A DNA stretch of 64,000 nt from Siphonodentalium dalli (taxonomy: Eukaryota; Mollusca; Scaphopoda; Gadilida; Siphonodentaliidae): assembly GCA_032622095.1 (NCBI GenBank), contig CP136069.1, positions 34,446,194 through 34,510,193 of the forward strand, read 5' to 3'. The notes beneath the pieces were generated by a model. It saw only the letters and a list, made by a program, of their open reading frames with translations. It had not been told where the DNA came from and did not search any database. A program made the translations under genes and the position numbers. Shown piece by piece: positions 23,682-34,900 of this stretch; positions within the stretch are counted from its first letter, which is position 1, and each line of letters begins with the position of its first letter.

Positions 23682-24139
23682 TTTTTATTATACGCATTTC
23701 CAAAGAAATTCACCACTTACGACGTGAAATGATATCACAATCGTCTTCAATCGATGCATAATTTTTTAAGCCATCAGCTGATCGATGCCTGTTCTCGCAA
23801 TGCTACTTCACCATCCGCAGAATATAAAAAGATAGTTCCCGTATTCTTCCCATTATTTCCGCCATAAATATGTTGAATTTCAACATAAAATAAATTTTAA
23901 TTATATCTGTATCCGTGAATATAATATAATTTAGAATATTACAATGGGTTCTTTCACTTTGACCTTCTTCAATAGTACAAACCGGAAACAGTATTTGTAA
24001 TCGCAAGTGAATCGGTCGCACGCGCAAGCTAGTGTGAAAGTATATTCTTCTATATCCCCTTCTGGGTGATATCGATATTTATCTAAACGCGTTTTTTTCT
24101 ATAATTCACTGTTGGGCGTATAATAAAATAAATTACATA

Positions 24140-24161
24140 CCCCCCCCCCCCCCCCCCCCCA
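24140..24161 (+). repeat. Poly-C tract
   Basis: An uninterrupted run of about 21 C; similar shorter runs lie at 29221-29237 and 55277-55291. Confidence 0.9.
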
Positions 24162-24469
24162 CAACTCCACCTGAATTTTTTACCTAAACATCTTATGGCC
24201 ACTTACTCTCATTTTATCGTTTGATATGATTACGCGACTCAGAAAAACTATCGTTGTGGGGAGATACATGCTAAATATGTTATTTTAAAAATAAAAAAAA
24301 AATCATATCAACTGATAAGATGAGTCTAACTGGTCATTAGTTAAATAAATTCAGATGTGGGGGGGGGGTGCAGGGCAGATGCGTGGGGTGAGAATGATGA
24401 TGACTGGATCAAAATATGGTATATCTATAAGCTCTAAATTCCACGAGTTGCAATATATGCCTTAATTCA

Positions 24470-24730
24470 TTAACCGTTCCATGAAGGGATCTTCCTGAAA
24501 TTTAGCACACAAAAAAAAACCCTGTGCCAATGGATTATCTTATATATGCGAGTCTCCCATAAGGAGCCTCGAATATATAAGAGAATGCATTGGCCTAACA
24601 ATATTTATCTTGACCTTGTAGTGCATTCTCTTATATTTACGAGGCTCCCAATGGAGACTCGCATATAAAAGAGTGCACTGGCACAGGATCTTTAATGCTG
24701 CACAAGCGCAGCCTGTCATGAGAGTGTTAA
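24470..24730 (+). mobile_element. TTAA MITE, family 3
   Basis: TTAA-CCGTTCCATGAAGGGATCTT...GCGCAGCCTGTCATGAGAGTG-TTAA. Two hairpins (24526-24594 and 24619-24680). The terminal GGG is mutated. Confidence 0.82.
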
Positions 24731-24955
24731 TTCATTAAATTAATGAGGAAGTATTGCAGCCTTCGCCACTCCACTTTAAACCAATACAGATACGATAGTA
24801 GCTCAGTCCAATAGAACTGACGTAATTACTGTCTAGGTTTCATTATCCGTTAGATTAAACTACATGTATCAATTTTCTGTTCAGTGCAAGAGATCGTACT
24901 TTGGCAATTCAATGAATTCATTTCGATAATTAAAGACCGAAAGCAAACAATTGCC

Positions 24956-26110
24956 AGCATGGGCTGTATGTTGTGTGCAGGTGTCTGCCATTATTTTGTT
25001 TGAACAGCGATCCAAGGCCCGACACTTGAGGTTGTATGATTGAGTAGACTGTAGAATGAATTACCTTTACTTTGATATGCTTCTCTATGAGAATTTCGCA
25101 ATATTGAATTTAAAAGTGGTATGCCAGCATTTATGGATTGTTACACTTTCAATTTTAAACTTTCAACCTCAAGTAGTTCCACTTGAGGTTGTGTTGGATT
25201 GAATTATCTACCATATTTCTCCGCCCTTGTATACAACGTTTTCACTAGTACCGGTATACTGTTAGTTTTTTTGGCCATTTGTGAATAATTTTTGACATTT
25301 TTCTGAAACTTTGACCAAACTGGGAAACCCAAATATTGGGACCAAAAGAAAGCCTGGGAATAAATGTGATCTATATACATGTACTATAAATGTAGGAGCA
25401 GGTGTCTGTCATTATTTTGTTTGAAGAGTGTTCCAAGGCCCGACACTTGAGGTTGTATGAAGTAGACTAGAATTGCCTTTACTAAATTGATATGCTTGTA
25501 CCGGGTATGTGAGAATTTCACAATAATTAATTTAAAAGTGGTATGCCAGTATTTATGGAAGGTTACACTTTCAATGTTTAAATTCTTTCAAATAGTTCCA
25601 CTTGAGGTTGTGTTGGATTGAATTATCTACCATATTTCTCAGCGCTTGCATACAAGGTTTTCATTAGTATACTGGCCAGACAAAATTCTATTGGCCAATT
25701 TTTTTTGCCATTTGTGAATATTTTTTGCCATTTTTCTGATACTTTGACCAAACTGGGAAACCCAAATATTGGAACTGAAAGAAAACCTGGGGAATTTTTT
25801 TTAATCTATACACATGCAGCCCTGTTAATTCAGATTGTTTGGCTTCGGTAGTCCGTTATGGCAACCCTTTGCCGTGGCCCAGTTTGCTTCAGCAAATTGC
25901 TTTGGCATTGCTGATTGCCATAGCTAATTATGAGGGCTGTACATGTACATGTAGCATAGACCTCCGTGATTCATTACTGAGAACAATTGCCAGCATGGGC
26001 TGTTCCCTCTGTACTGTGCAGGTGCCTGTCATTATTTAGTTTGAAGAGTGTCCCAAGGCCCAACACTTGAGGTTGAAGTATACTGTAGAATTACCTTACT
26101 TTATAGTGAT
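24956..26110 (+). repeat. Diverged triplication
   Basis: GGTGTCTGTCATTATTTTGT...GGCCCGACACTTGAGGTTGT begins at about 24980, 25397 and 26020. Units 1 and 2 share about 400 bp (GTGGTATGCCAGTATTTATGG, AGTTCCACTTGAGGTTGTGT). No coding motif. Confidence 0.85.
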
Positions 26111-26440
26111 GTGAAACATTCTGGTGGGGTAATCAAATAGTAAAGGAGAATAATCTTTCTCAAAATAGTTATTTTTCACAAATATTAATCCAAATTGACA
26201 ACAAACATCATCTTTCTTATATATTAATTAAATACCATGACTCTCGGTGGGGAAATCATATGTGTTAGTTTATCGCCGAGAGTTGCGTCCCGAATCGAAA
26301 TGTAAATATTTACATTTGAGCATAGTTCAGACGATGTTTTCTCTGGAGTGGTATGGTCGATTTCTTTGAAATTTTCGCAATGTTAGTATAATGCTACATC
26401 CCCCCAGTTGGCATAGCGCCCGAGTACTAACTTATCAGTT
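26110..26440 (-). repeat. Dispersed repeat, copy 2 (inverted)
   Basis: Reverse complement of 19065-19405, diverged (for example CCCCCCAGTTGGCATAGCGC and GAGTACTAACTTATCAGTT). Confidence 0.82.
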
Positions 26441-26631
26441 CCACGCACCCGAACAAGTCCACAATATGTCTTTAATGACGTGTGCATGAAGAATTTTCAA
26501 TATTTAATTTAAAATAGACATAAGTCGTTACATTGGGTTAAATTAAACTCTTTCAATTAGTGGTTCTTAATTTATGAATCTTTTAAGCCATGCCAGGGCT
26601 GTGACAAGAGGGTTAGGGTTCCAACTGGTAC

Positions 26632-27637
26632 TAGGGTCCTGCGAATTGGATATTTTGATCGAATCGAATATCAAATCGAATCATATCTGTGTGTTGCATT
26701 CTCAATTAGGTATGTTTTGTCAACGATTAGATTATTTATGAAACGTTCTATGAACTACATGCATGAAGTTCCATCAGAACTTATGTGGCGATAAACCGTC
26801 GTTTGATATACTATTAACTTCAATTTATAATTGTCAAGAAAACAAAGCAGATTAAAACGTCCATGCGGCCATCACAACGATTAATATATTACCACTAAAC
26901 GGATTATCAAACTAAAATCACACGAAATTTCTACAGTTTGCATGTACATGTACATGCAAAATTGCAAATCGGCATTCGGAAACACCCGTTGTTATAAACT
27001 TGAAGACGCAACAACAGTCGCAGTGTAGCCTCTTCATGTATTGGTTGATGCTTCTTGAACAGATGATTCCATAGATGGGTCATTGTCCCAGATGCTTGCG
27101 ATTTATACACCATGCATGTTGCATTCATCATATGTGCCTGCAGCTTTATCATGTTTAAAATAAACATGAATGATGGACGACATTTTGTCCATTGTAAAAG
27201 AAAACTCCAAACTGAAAGTCAACTTCAAAAGAGAACAGTGCCAAAATGCACTTTTCGACACCAGGAACATGTGTTGTTTACATTCTCACCCATATTACAT
27301 AACGCGGAATCGAATAGACGATGGATAACGCTATCGGTAGCCCAGTCTCATAGCTATTATAATTTACCGCGTCGTCGGTCCTTTGGCTATCTGCTAGCTT
27401 TTGCTACCATTTTAAAGCTATATAATTCAGACGTATTTAGTCGTCCTATCGTGGCTAATTGTTGGCTATGTACAATAAGAATTATAATGTGCATATATAC
27501 ATAATTTTCTGGAATTAAATGCTGAAACAGCCTACTTTTCCGTCATAGTATATTCGAAATTTCGAGTTGGCAATTTCGACTCGAATTCGAATCGAATTTG
27601 ACCTTCGAATCGAATATCGAATATTCGCAGGAGCCTA
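26632..27637 (-). mobile_element. hAT-like element 4, 8-bp target ACTGGTAC
   Basis: TAGGGTCCTGCGAAT...ATTCGCAGGAGCCTA termini with ACTGGTAC on both sides (26624-26631 and 27638-27645). Subterminal ends are rich in CGAATCGAATAT words. It contains a broken BED-finger frame on the minus strand. Confidence 0.92.
26990..27192 (-). pseudogene. BED zinc finger remnant of a hAT transposase
   Basis: From a minus-strand ATG at 27192: MDKMSSIIHVYFKHDKAAG then YDECNMHGV and a stop. In the neighbouring frame the finger continues as MVYKSQASGTMTHLWNHLFK-KHQ. CxxC followed by LWNHLxxxH is the BED pattern. One frameshift near 27105; no catalytic domain remains. Confidence 0.75.
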
Positions 27638-28265
27638 ACTGGTACATACATGTACATGTATTGTACCTAAATGTTTCCAAATGTGCCAGAATTTGTTGGA
27701 AAATTCCAACCTACATATAATCACTTGTGATTTTTTCAACTTATGTCCATTTAAGTCTGAAATTTGATTAAACGTAGTAAAATATAGTTTCTCTCTTTAA
27801 TTCTTTCTTTACTAGATACTCATTGAAGACTATAGTTCCCTTAGGAAATGTTCAGATAATAATATTGACTGTCAGATCAGCATAAAATTAACTCTTCCCC
27901 AAGTTGAGCAACAGGTGTCTCTGACACTTAATTTTTTTTTAACTTCTAAAAACATTTCATTTGAATTTAGTATGAGTATAAATCATGGTCCACATTCAGT
28001 ACAAGAAGACTAGATTCCCACCGTACATTTAGTATATAACTAATTTTTATTGTGAATTTCTCTTCAGCAGTTGGAAGAATCAATAACAAATGAATGGATG
28101 GCATCCTGAACATTCATTGCACATTACCGTACATCATTGATCTGATTTTACTGGTATTTCTCGATAAATATAAACATGTTGGTGACATGTTTGGCATTTA
28201 ATTGAATTTAATTTCACTGGATATATATTGACCTTCACCATGTCTCATATCAGGTACGTTTAATA

Positions 28266-28476
28266 CAGTAATGCTCTAATTAATCGTCCCCTTAACCACA
28301 GCAGAATTATGGGTAACTTTTCAGGATTTAGTCGGAAATATGGCTTGTTGCCATTCATCGGAAAGCTCTCAGAGAGCTTTCCGATGAATGGCAACAAGCC
28401 ATATTTCCGACTAAATCCTGAAAAGTTACCCATAATTCTGCTGCGGTTAAGGGGTCGATTAATTAGAGCATTACTG
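28266..28476. mobile_element. Palindromic Tc1/mariner-like MITE
   Basis: TA-CAGTAATGCTCTAATTAAT...GCATTACTG-TA, a nearly perfect 210-bp palindrome of the same family as 20577. It could fold into one long RNA hairpin. Confidence 0.92.
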
Positions 28477-28530
28477 TAGGTTGGCAGGGTGTGTTTTTGG
28501 AGGCAACATTAAATTACAAAATTGGAAATT

Positions 28531-28980
28531 CAAGCCTGCAAATAGTGTGTCTGTCATTTGTGGAATTAAGTCGTCTGAGGGTGAATTTACTGATGCTATC
28601 CCGCAAAGCTGGCTAGCATCACCAAATTCACCCTCTGAGGACCTCATTCTGCCTAGTCCTCATCTTCTGGGAAGTATCTATAGTCTCAAATTAACATTGC
28701 TTTTGTTACTTTTTCCCTTCTGTTCAGTTTCTATATCCCCTAATTTTCAGAAGATAAAATGCATAATCAAGATTTCTAATGGGTGAACATCACCAACTTC
28801 AACTTGGGAATTTTAATCTGATCCTAGGTCTCCCATAGCATTTGATGCCTAAGCAGAATGAGGTTCCCAGATCATGAATTTGGTGATGCTAGCGCACTGT
28901 GCGGAATACCATCCCTAAATTTAACATGTGGGGACCTCATTCTGCAAATGACAGACACACTACCGTTATATGCAGGTTTG
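28531..28980. mobile_element. F4 foldback element
   Basis: CAAGCCTGCAAATAGTGTGT...ACACACTACCGTTATATGCAGGTTTG. The fullest copy in the window, with both terminal hairpin pairs. Confidence 0.88.
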
Positions 28981-29332
28981 CTAGGTTATAAAACAATAAT
29001 TATTAGTTCGTCTCTAGAAGTTTGTTTTTGTCCACAGATTGAGATAAGAAATATTATTTTTTTCTAGAAAATTCAGCTGTAATGTGTATGTTTTTGATTG
29101 AAATATATCTTTTAAAAATACTTTAAAGTGAAACATTTAAAACAAAGGCGTTTTCCCACAAGTGTTTTTTGGTAATATAATGCAAAGATGCCTTCACAAT
29201 GAATCTCATAGAAATTGTTGACCCCCCCCCCCCCCCACCTACATGTAATTGCTTCCTAGCTGCACTCCTGTATGTACATAATTCTACATCTAATATTGTA
29301 TACTGTCATGTATAACACCCAATAGTGCAATA

Positions 29333-30045
29333 TATAGATACATAGATGCACAGTGTACATGTATATTGAACTATACATGTATGTCATGTCGGTCATTCAT
29401 TTTCAGCAATGCCAGTCAGTTGGTGCAAGTCCAACGGGGATACAATTCAGATTAATGGAGTCAAGAAGCTGTTTTATTGATGGCTGTAGTCTTACAAGGA
29501 CGGTGAGGGGGTGTTATCATCAATGCTTGTCAGAAGTTTAAATTTAAATAGACTAATAATGTACAATGTACATCACAACAAAAATTGAAAATATTAGTTT
29601 TGAAGAAATTTCTTTGAAATATTGCCAATGTTTCAATTATTTAAAATTTCCATTTTGGAATTTCAAATTTAAAGGCCCAGAAAAATATGATAAAAATTTA
29701 CTCAAAGAGAATGGCACTGATTCAATTTTTTCGAACACAAAATGTTGTCAGTTTACAATTTTGATCTGTATGGGAGCAGGGAGGGTCTGGGTGCAAATGG
29801 TCTTATCCAAAGTTGGAAATTAGGTTCATGGCTAAGGCAGGGGATACAGCTAATTAATCACTGTACAGTAGGTATGTATGTACATACACCCAGTAATGTG
29901 ATAATGCAATATATAGATACATGTACACAGTGTATATTGAATTATATGGGGTCATTCATTCTCCATGATGCCAGTCAGTTGGTGCATATCCATCGGGGAT
30001 ACAATTCAGATTAATGGAGTCAAGAAGCCGTTTATTGGCGGCTGG
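29333..30045 (+). repeat. Two direct copies of a ~150-bp block
   Basis: TGCCAGTCAGTTGGTGCA, GGGGATACAATTCAGATTAA and TGGAGTCAAGAAGC occur at 29411-29471 and 29970-30029, each preceded by ATATAGATACAT. No gene between. Confidence 0.88.
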
Positions 30046-30263
30046 AGTATGTTTGGCTGTGTATTGATTCGGAACTGTAACTCAAAGCTCTTCATTGTGT
30101 AATGTGCCAATCGCAATCCATCAGTTCCACTGATCAGAATGAGCAGTTTTATTGTTGAATTCACCAGATTTTCTGCTTTATGGAATTTTTTGTGAGGATA
30201 TTTCTAGTGATTTTTTATTTTTCTGTCTGCAAAACAGACTTAAGGTGAGGTATAAGATTTTTT

Positions 30264-30325
30264 TTTTTTGCCAGAACCCATTACTTTGCCCCTAAAATAA
30301 CCTAGTGACAAAGTAATGGGTCAGC
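30264..30325. repeat. Small inverted repeat
   Basis: ACCCATTACTTTG facing CAAAGTAATGGGT across about 27 bp. Confidence 0.75.
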
Positions 30326-30425
30326 ATTTTTGATCACCCATTTACTTTATCGGTACACATACATGTACATGTACAATGCTATATTGTTTTTACAATCAGA
30401 ACCTCCCTCTTTCTCCAGACACTGT

Positions 30426-30592
30426 ATTATATTTATTAATTATATTCACCATATTCCTTGTTATATTTATTAATTATATTCACCATATTCCTTGTTATAT
30501 TTATTAATTATATTCACCATATGCCTTGTTATATTTATTAATTATATTCCCCATATGCCTTATTATATTTATTAATTATATTCCTTGAATTC
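30426..30592 (+). repeat. ~41-bp tandem repeat
   Basis: Four to five units of TTATATTTATTAATTATATT followed by CACCATATTCCTTG, with slight variation. Confidence 0.92.
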
Positions 30593-31173
30593 GAACTGGA
30601 TAAAACCTGAAATTGCAATACAATTTATGAAAAAAACATCTTCATTGTGTCATATGCCGATCAAATTCCGTCAGTTTCTCTGTTCAGAACGAGCAGCTTC
30701 GTCCGGGCTATTTATGGATTTCTTTGTGATCGCCTCTGTGTGGGTAGAATATACAGCGTCTGGACAAACTATTGTTTGATCGGTCCAGAAACATGTCCAT
30801 ATGAGCGTATATAAGCGAGGTCAAGGTCAAGGACCCGGTTGCACATGAAATTGGACCCGCCCATATTGTTCCCAGGATCAAAGTAGGCCTACAATGTACA
30901 TATACCAAATTTGAATCGGATCGGTCGAGCAGTTTTCGAGTCTATAACACACAGACAGAAGTTCCAAAATATATAATAGATAAACTGCATGTAGTGACAA
31001 TTTTTACCCCACGAGTCAGCATTTTTTTATTGCCCATAGGTCTGATACATGTACATGAGAATATTTTTATTACAAATATTAGTAAAAGATTTACCGATAT
31101 GAAAATAGTGTTTTTTCTAAAAATTTATATTGATACCATGGATACTTCAGAACCTGCCTCTTTTCCAGACGCC

Positions 31174-31596
31174 TTAACCCTTTCAGTGCCAGGGGCCGAT
31201 CTCATCGGCCCTAATTTACGGTCTGTAAAATGGGCCCTAAATTTGTTTTTTTTTAAAGATTTTTTTGGGTTGAATTTTTTTTGGGTATGCTTAATCATGC
31301 TAGCGAAATTAAAAACAAACTGGATAAAACCTTAGGGGCATGTTATAACTCAAAACTATCACCAAGTATTCATAGTAATAATTTTGATGCCCATGAAAAA
31401 CGTAAGATTCCCTGGCACTAAACCTACAAAATAAGTCTGTTAAAGAATATAAGAAAAAATGATGAAAAATTGTTAGGCCAATGCATTCTCTTATATATGC
31501 GAGGCGACCTATGGTCGACTCGCATATATAAGAGAATGCATTGGCACATGGTATATGGGTTGATACAAAAATCGGACCTGGCACTGAAAGGGTTAA
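31174..31596 (-). mobile_element. TTAA MITE, family 1, long form, upstream of ADIP
   Basis: Reverse-oriented copy of the long form at 16889: TTAA-CCCTTTCAGTGCC...GGCACTGAAAGGG-TTAA with an intact hairpin (31478-31545). It ends 150 bp before the ADIP start exon. Confidence 0.9.
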
Positions 31597-31747
31597 TGTT
31601 ATATTCATTAAAACTTAAATTCAAACTGGATAAAACCCGAAAATGCTATACAATTGAACCGATTAGGCCTATTTATGTTTCATCTCCGCATGCTGCTTCG
31701 TTACATGTATTTATAAATCGGCAATTAATTTGGTATTATTTTTCAGA

Positions 31748-31951
31748 ATGGATGATCCCTACTTCTTGAACAATGTGGGGACACCTAACGGGATACTCTC
31801 ATCATTGTATACGAGAAGAATAGGACAGTCGCTCATCAACATGGAAGCGGAAGAGATCAACTTATCACCAAAGAAACTCTTTGATGACCCCAACAACATC
31901 AATTTCTGCACATCGGAAAATATCGACCAATGCATATCATACCTAAATCAG
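31748..31951 (+). CDS. SSX2IP: ADIP exon 1 (first coding exon)
   Basis: Codes for residues 1-68, from MDDPYFLNN to CISYLNQ. TTTTTCAG at 31739-31746 ends one base before the ATG, so a 5'UTR exon is probably spliced on just upstream; I could not find that exon. A is at -1 and G at +4. The exon ends in phase 0 at CAG|GTGAGT. The FCTSENIDQCISYLNQ motif is the most recognisable N-terminal part of the ADIP family. In-frame codons continue upstream of this ATG, but the acceptor just before it and the family alignment favour starting here. Confidence 0.9.
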
Positions 31952-34900
31952 GTGAGTGTCACACAAAGTGATTTTTATAATTTATGTTCTTGTTAATTTT
32001 TAGTTTCAAAGTCACCAATTTTGACGATATCAGTTCGATTCTGGGTTTAACCCTTTACCCAACAGAACGGCCCTGTGCCAATGCATTCTCTTATATATGC
32101 GAGTCGACCATAGGTCGCCTCGCATATATAAGAGAATGCATTGGCTTAACACATTAAAAATTATCAAATTGTTAAAGAATGTAAGAAAAAATGGTAAAAA
32201 GTGTTTTAGGCCAATGCATTCTCTTATATATGAGAGGCGACCATATATAAGAGAATGCATTGGCACAGGGCATAACTGTAACTATCACAATGTGGTCAAG
32301 GAGCCGGTTCCAATGATATCCATATTTGTATGGTTCTATTGAGACAGACCGAAGATATTTTAGGCTGTTGAAGCTTTATTTGGCCGGTTTTGGCCGGTTT
32401 GTTGGGTAAAGGGTTAATCTATTTATAAATATACAAATATATATGGGAGACTAGTATTTTTTAGCTCAAATTGAACCTACAGGCCACATCCCTCATCGGA
32501 CCATCATGCAGCAAACTATGTGGGTCTTTGGGGTGACCTCTGGATGGAAGCCATTATTTTTTTCCCAAAATCAGCATTTTCAGATAAACAAAAGATGAAT
32601 AATATAGAACGAAAAACCTAAATAAAACAATTGCACACGCCATTGAATGTTCTCGTAGCAGTGATCATCCATACCAAATTTCATTGAAATCTGATCACTA
32701 CTGTTCCAAGTTATGGCCTGAACAGACATCGGACAAACCAAAAACATTTCCAGATAAACAGAGATGATTAACTCTAGAATGGAAAATCCGAACAAAACAA
32801 TTGAATCATCTATTGTATGTCCTTATAGTAGTGAACATCCATACCAAATTAAATTGCCTTCGGAGAACTTCTGTTCAAGTTAAGACAAAAAGACATCAGA
32901 CGGAAGCCCGACAAGTACATGTATAAGAGAATGCATTGGTACATGATCTTTAACCCTTTGAGTGCCACTGGCCGATCTCATCGGCCCTAATTTACGGTGT
33001 GTAAAATCGGCCCTAAAAAATAAAAAAAAATAAAAAAAATTGGGGTTGAAATTTTTTTGGGTATGCTAAAGCATGCTATAGCGAATTTAAAAACAAACAG
33101 GATAACACCTTAGGGGCATGTTATAACTCAAAACTATCACCAAGTATTCATAGTAATAATTTTGATGCCCATGAAAAATGTAAGATTCCCTGGCACTAAA
33201 CCTACAAAATAAGTCTGTTAAAGAATATAAGAAAAAATTATAAAAAATAATAACAAATGATGAAAAATTGTTAGGCCAATGCATTCTCTTATATATGCGA
33301 GGCTCCCTATGGGAGACTACCATATATACCGTAATAGAATGCGCTGGCTCAGGATATTTTATGCTGCACCAGCGCAGCTCCCATCATGAAAAGGTTAAAC
33401 AGCGTATGATGTTCCAGAGTTGTGAAAGATAATATTGGAGTCAGTTTTAATGTTTTCGTTATTCCCATTACATTTTTCTATTGGGAAATAGCCGTCATGA
33501 TGTCATTTAGCCAAGCTTTGTAATAATGTGTCTGTCATTTGCAGAATGAGGTTCCAGCAGGTGAATTTAGTGACGCTATCACAGTGGTCTAGCATCACCA
33601 AATTCCCCCTCTGGGAATCTGTCCATTCCTAATTATTTTTCACATTTTATCTGGGTATTGCATTTTTCGGTAATGATAGAATCCTGAAGTGTCCTATAAA
33701 TTTTCAGATGAACAAAATATGGGAGCGAAGTGGTCAGAGTACAGCCCGTATTGAAACAAACTTTGTGTACCCGCACACATGAACAAGATAGAAAATTTGT
33801 GTCGTGCCATCAGGCCTCAGGCTAGAGGTTCAGAACAGGGAGACTTGAAGTCTCCCTCCAGGAAATTTAGGGAGACTTCAGGAAATTTAGGGAGACTTCA
33901 CGATAATCTGAAATTTTTAACTAAATTGAAAAATTTAATTATTTTTAAACTGTTGACTTTATCTGAAGAAATTAATTGTTGACTTCATAACTTTTAATAT
34001 CTGAAACTGGATTATTATTATAAATTTAAATTTTTTGGAAATGGCTTTTGGCAGCTGCTGTATTGTGGGTGTCCGTTAAAATAAAACAATAAGGACTAAC
34101 TAAGGAGGTGTAAAAGCTTTTAATTTTGTTTCTAAAGAGTTTATTGTTGAATACCACCATCACGACCATATGCCATCAGTGATGTCTGATGATAATCCGA
34201 TTAAAGCAATAAACTTGACAGTTTGATAGCTGTGGCACAATAGGTAGTGATTACTATTAATGTGTTCTTAACAGAGGCCAGTTGAGCTTATAATATACAC
34301 CAGCAGGTTATTTAAATATCTGCATTGTACAAAGTAGGCCTACATGCAATTAATTTGCAACCGTTGACAGACGTATATTGAGCACGTGGCCTGAGCGATA
34401 GATTGACAACAATTGTAATTTGCAATTAACACGTAGTTTTGACACAAATTAATCCTTTTAAATGAGTTTGGATAGTAATAGTTTATTATGTAGATCTTTG
34501 ATTTAACTAAGAACATTAAATTAATTACTTCCAATGCACATTCAAACCTCTGTGTTTAATAGTAAGCAAGCACGTGTTCTTGTTTGTAAACATATAAATA
34601 AAAATGTGCAATTCCAAAAAGTTAAAAAGTTGGATTGGGAAACGGAGTCCGACACAAACTACTTTTGTAAAATCGAAAATTCATAGATATGTTTTAGTTT
34701 AAATTCAAAGACAGTATTATTTGTTCACATTGTCTACTGTATGAGCGGTGGTGACCACGTATGGCTATACAATTTGCGGTTACAAAATGACCCGACGGAA
34801 CAAAGTAATTCTAAATTCCAGTCTCTTTAAAACGAACTAGTAGCTCATCATAAACTTCGTTGCTCAGCGCAATTTGCCGTTTCCAAAAACACCCAATCTG

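Noticed and set aside
30994-31747. 5'UTR exon or promoter of the ADIP gene
   Set aside because: An acceptor lies just before the ATG, but no first exon or promoter could be identified upstream among the MITEs.
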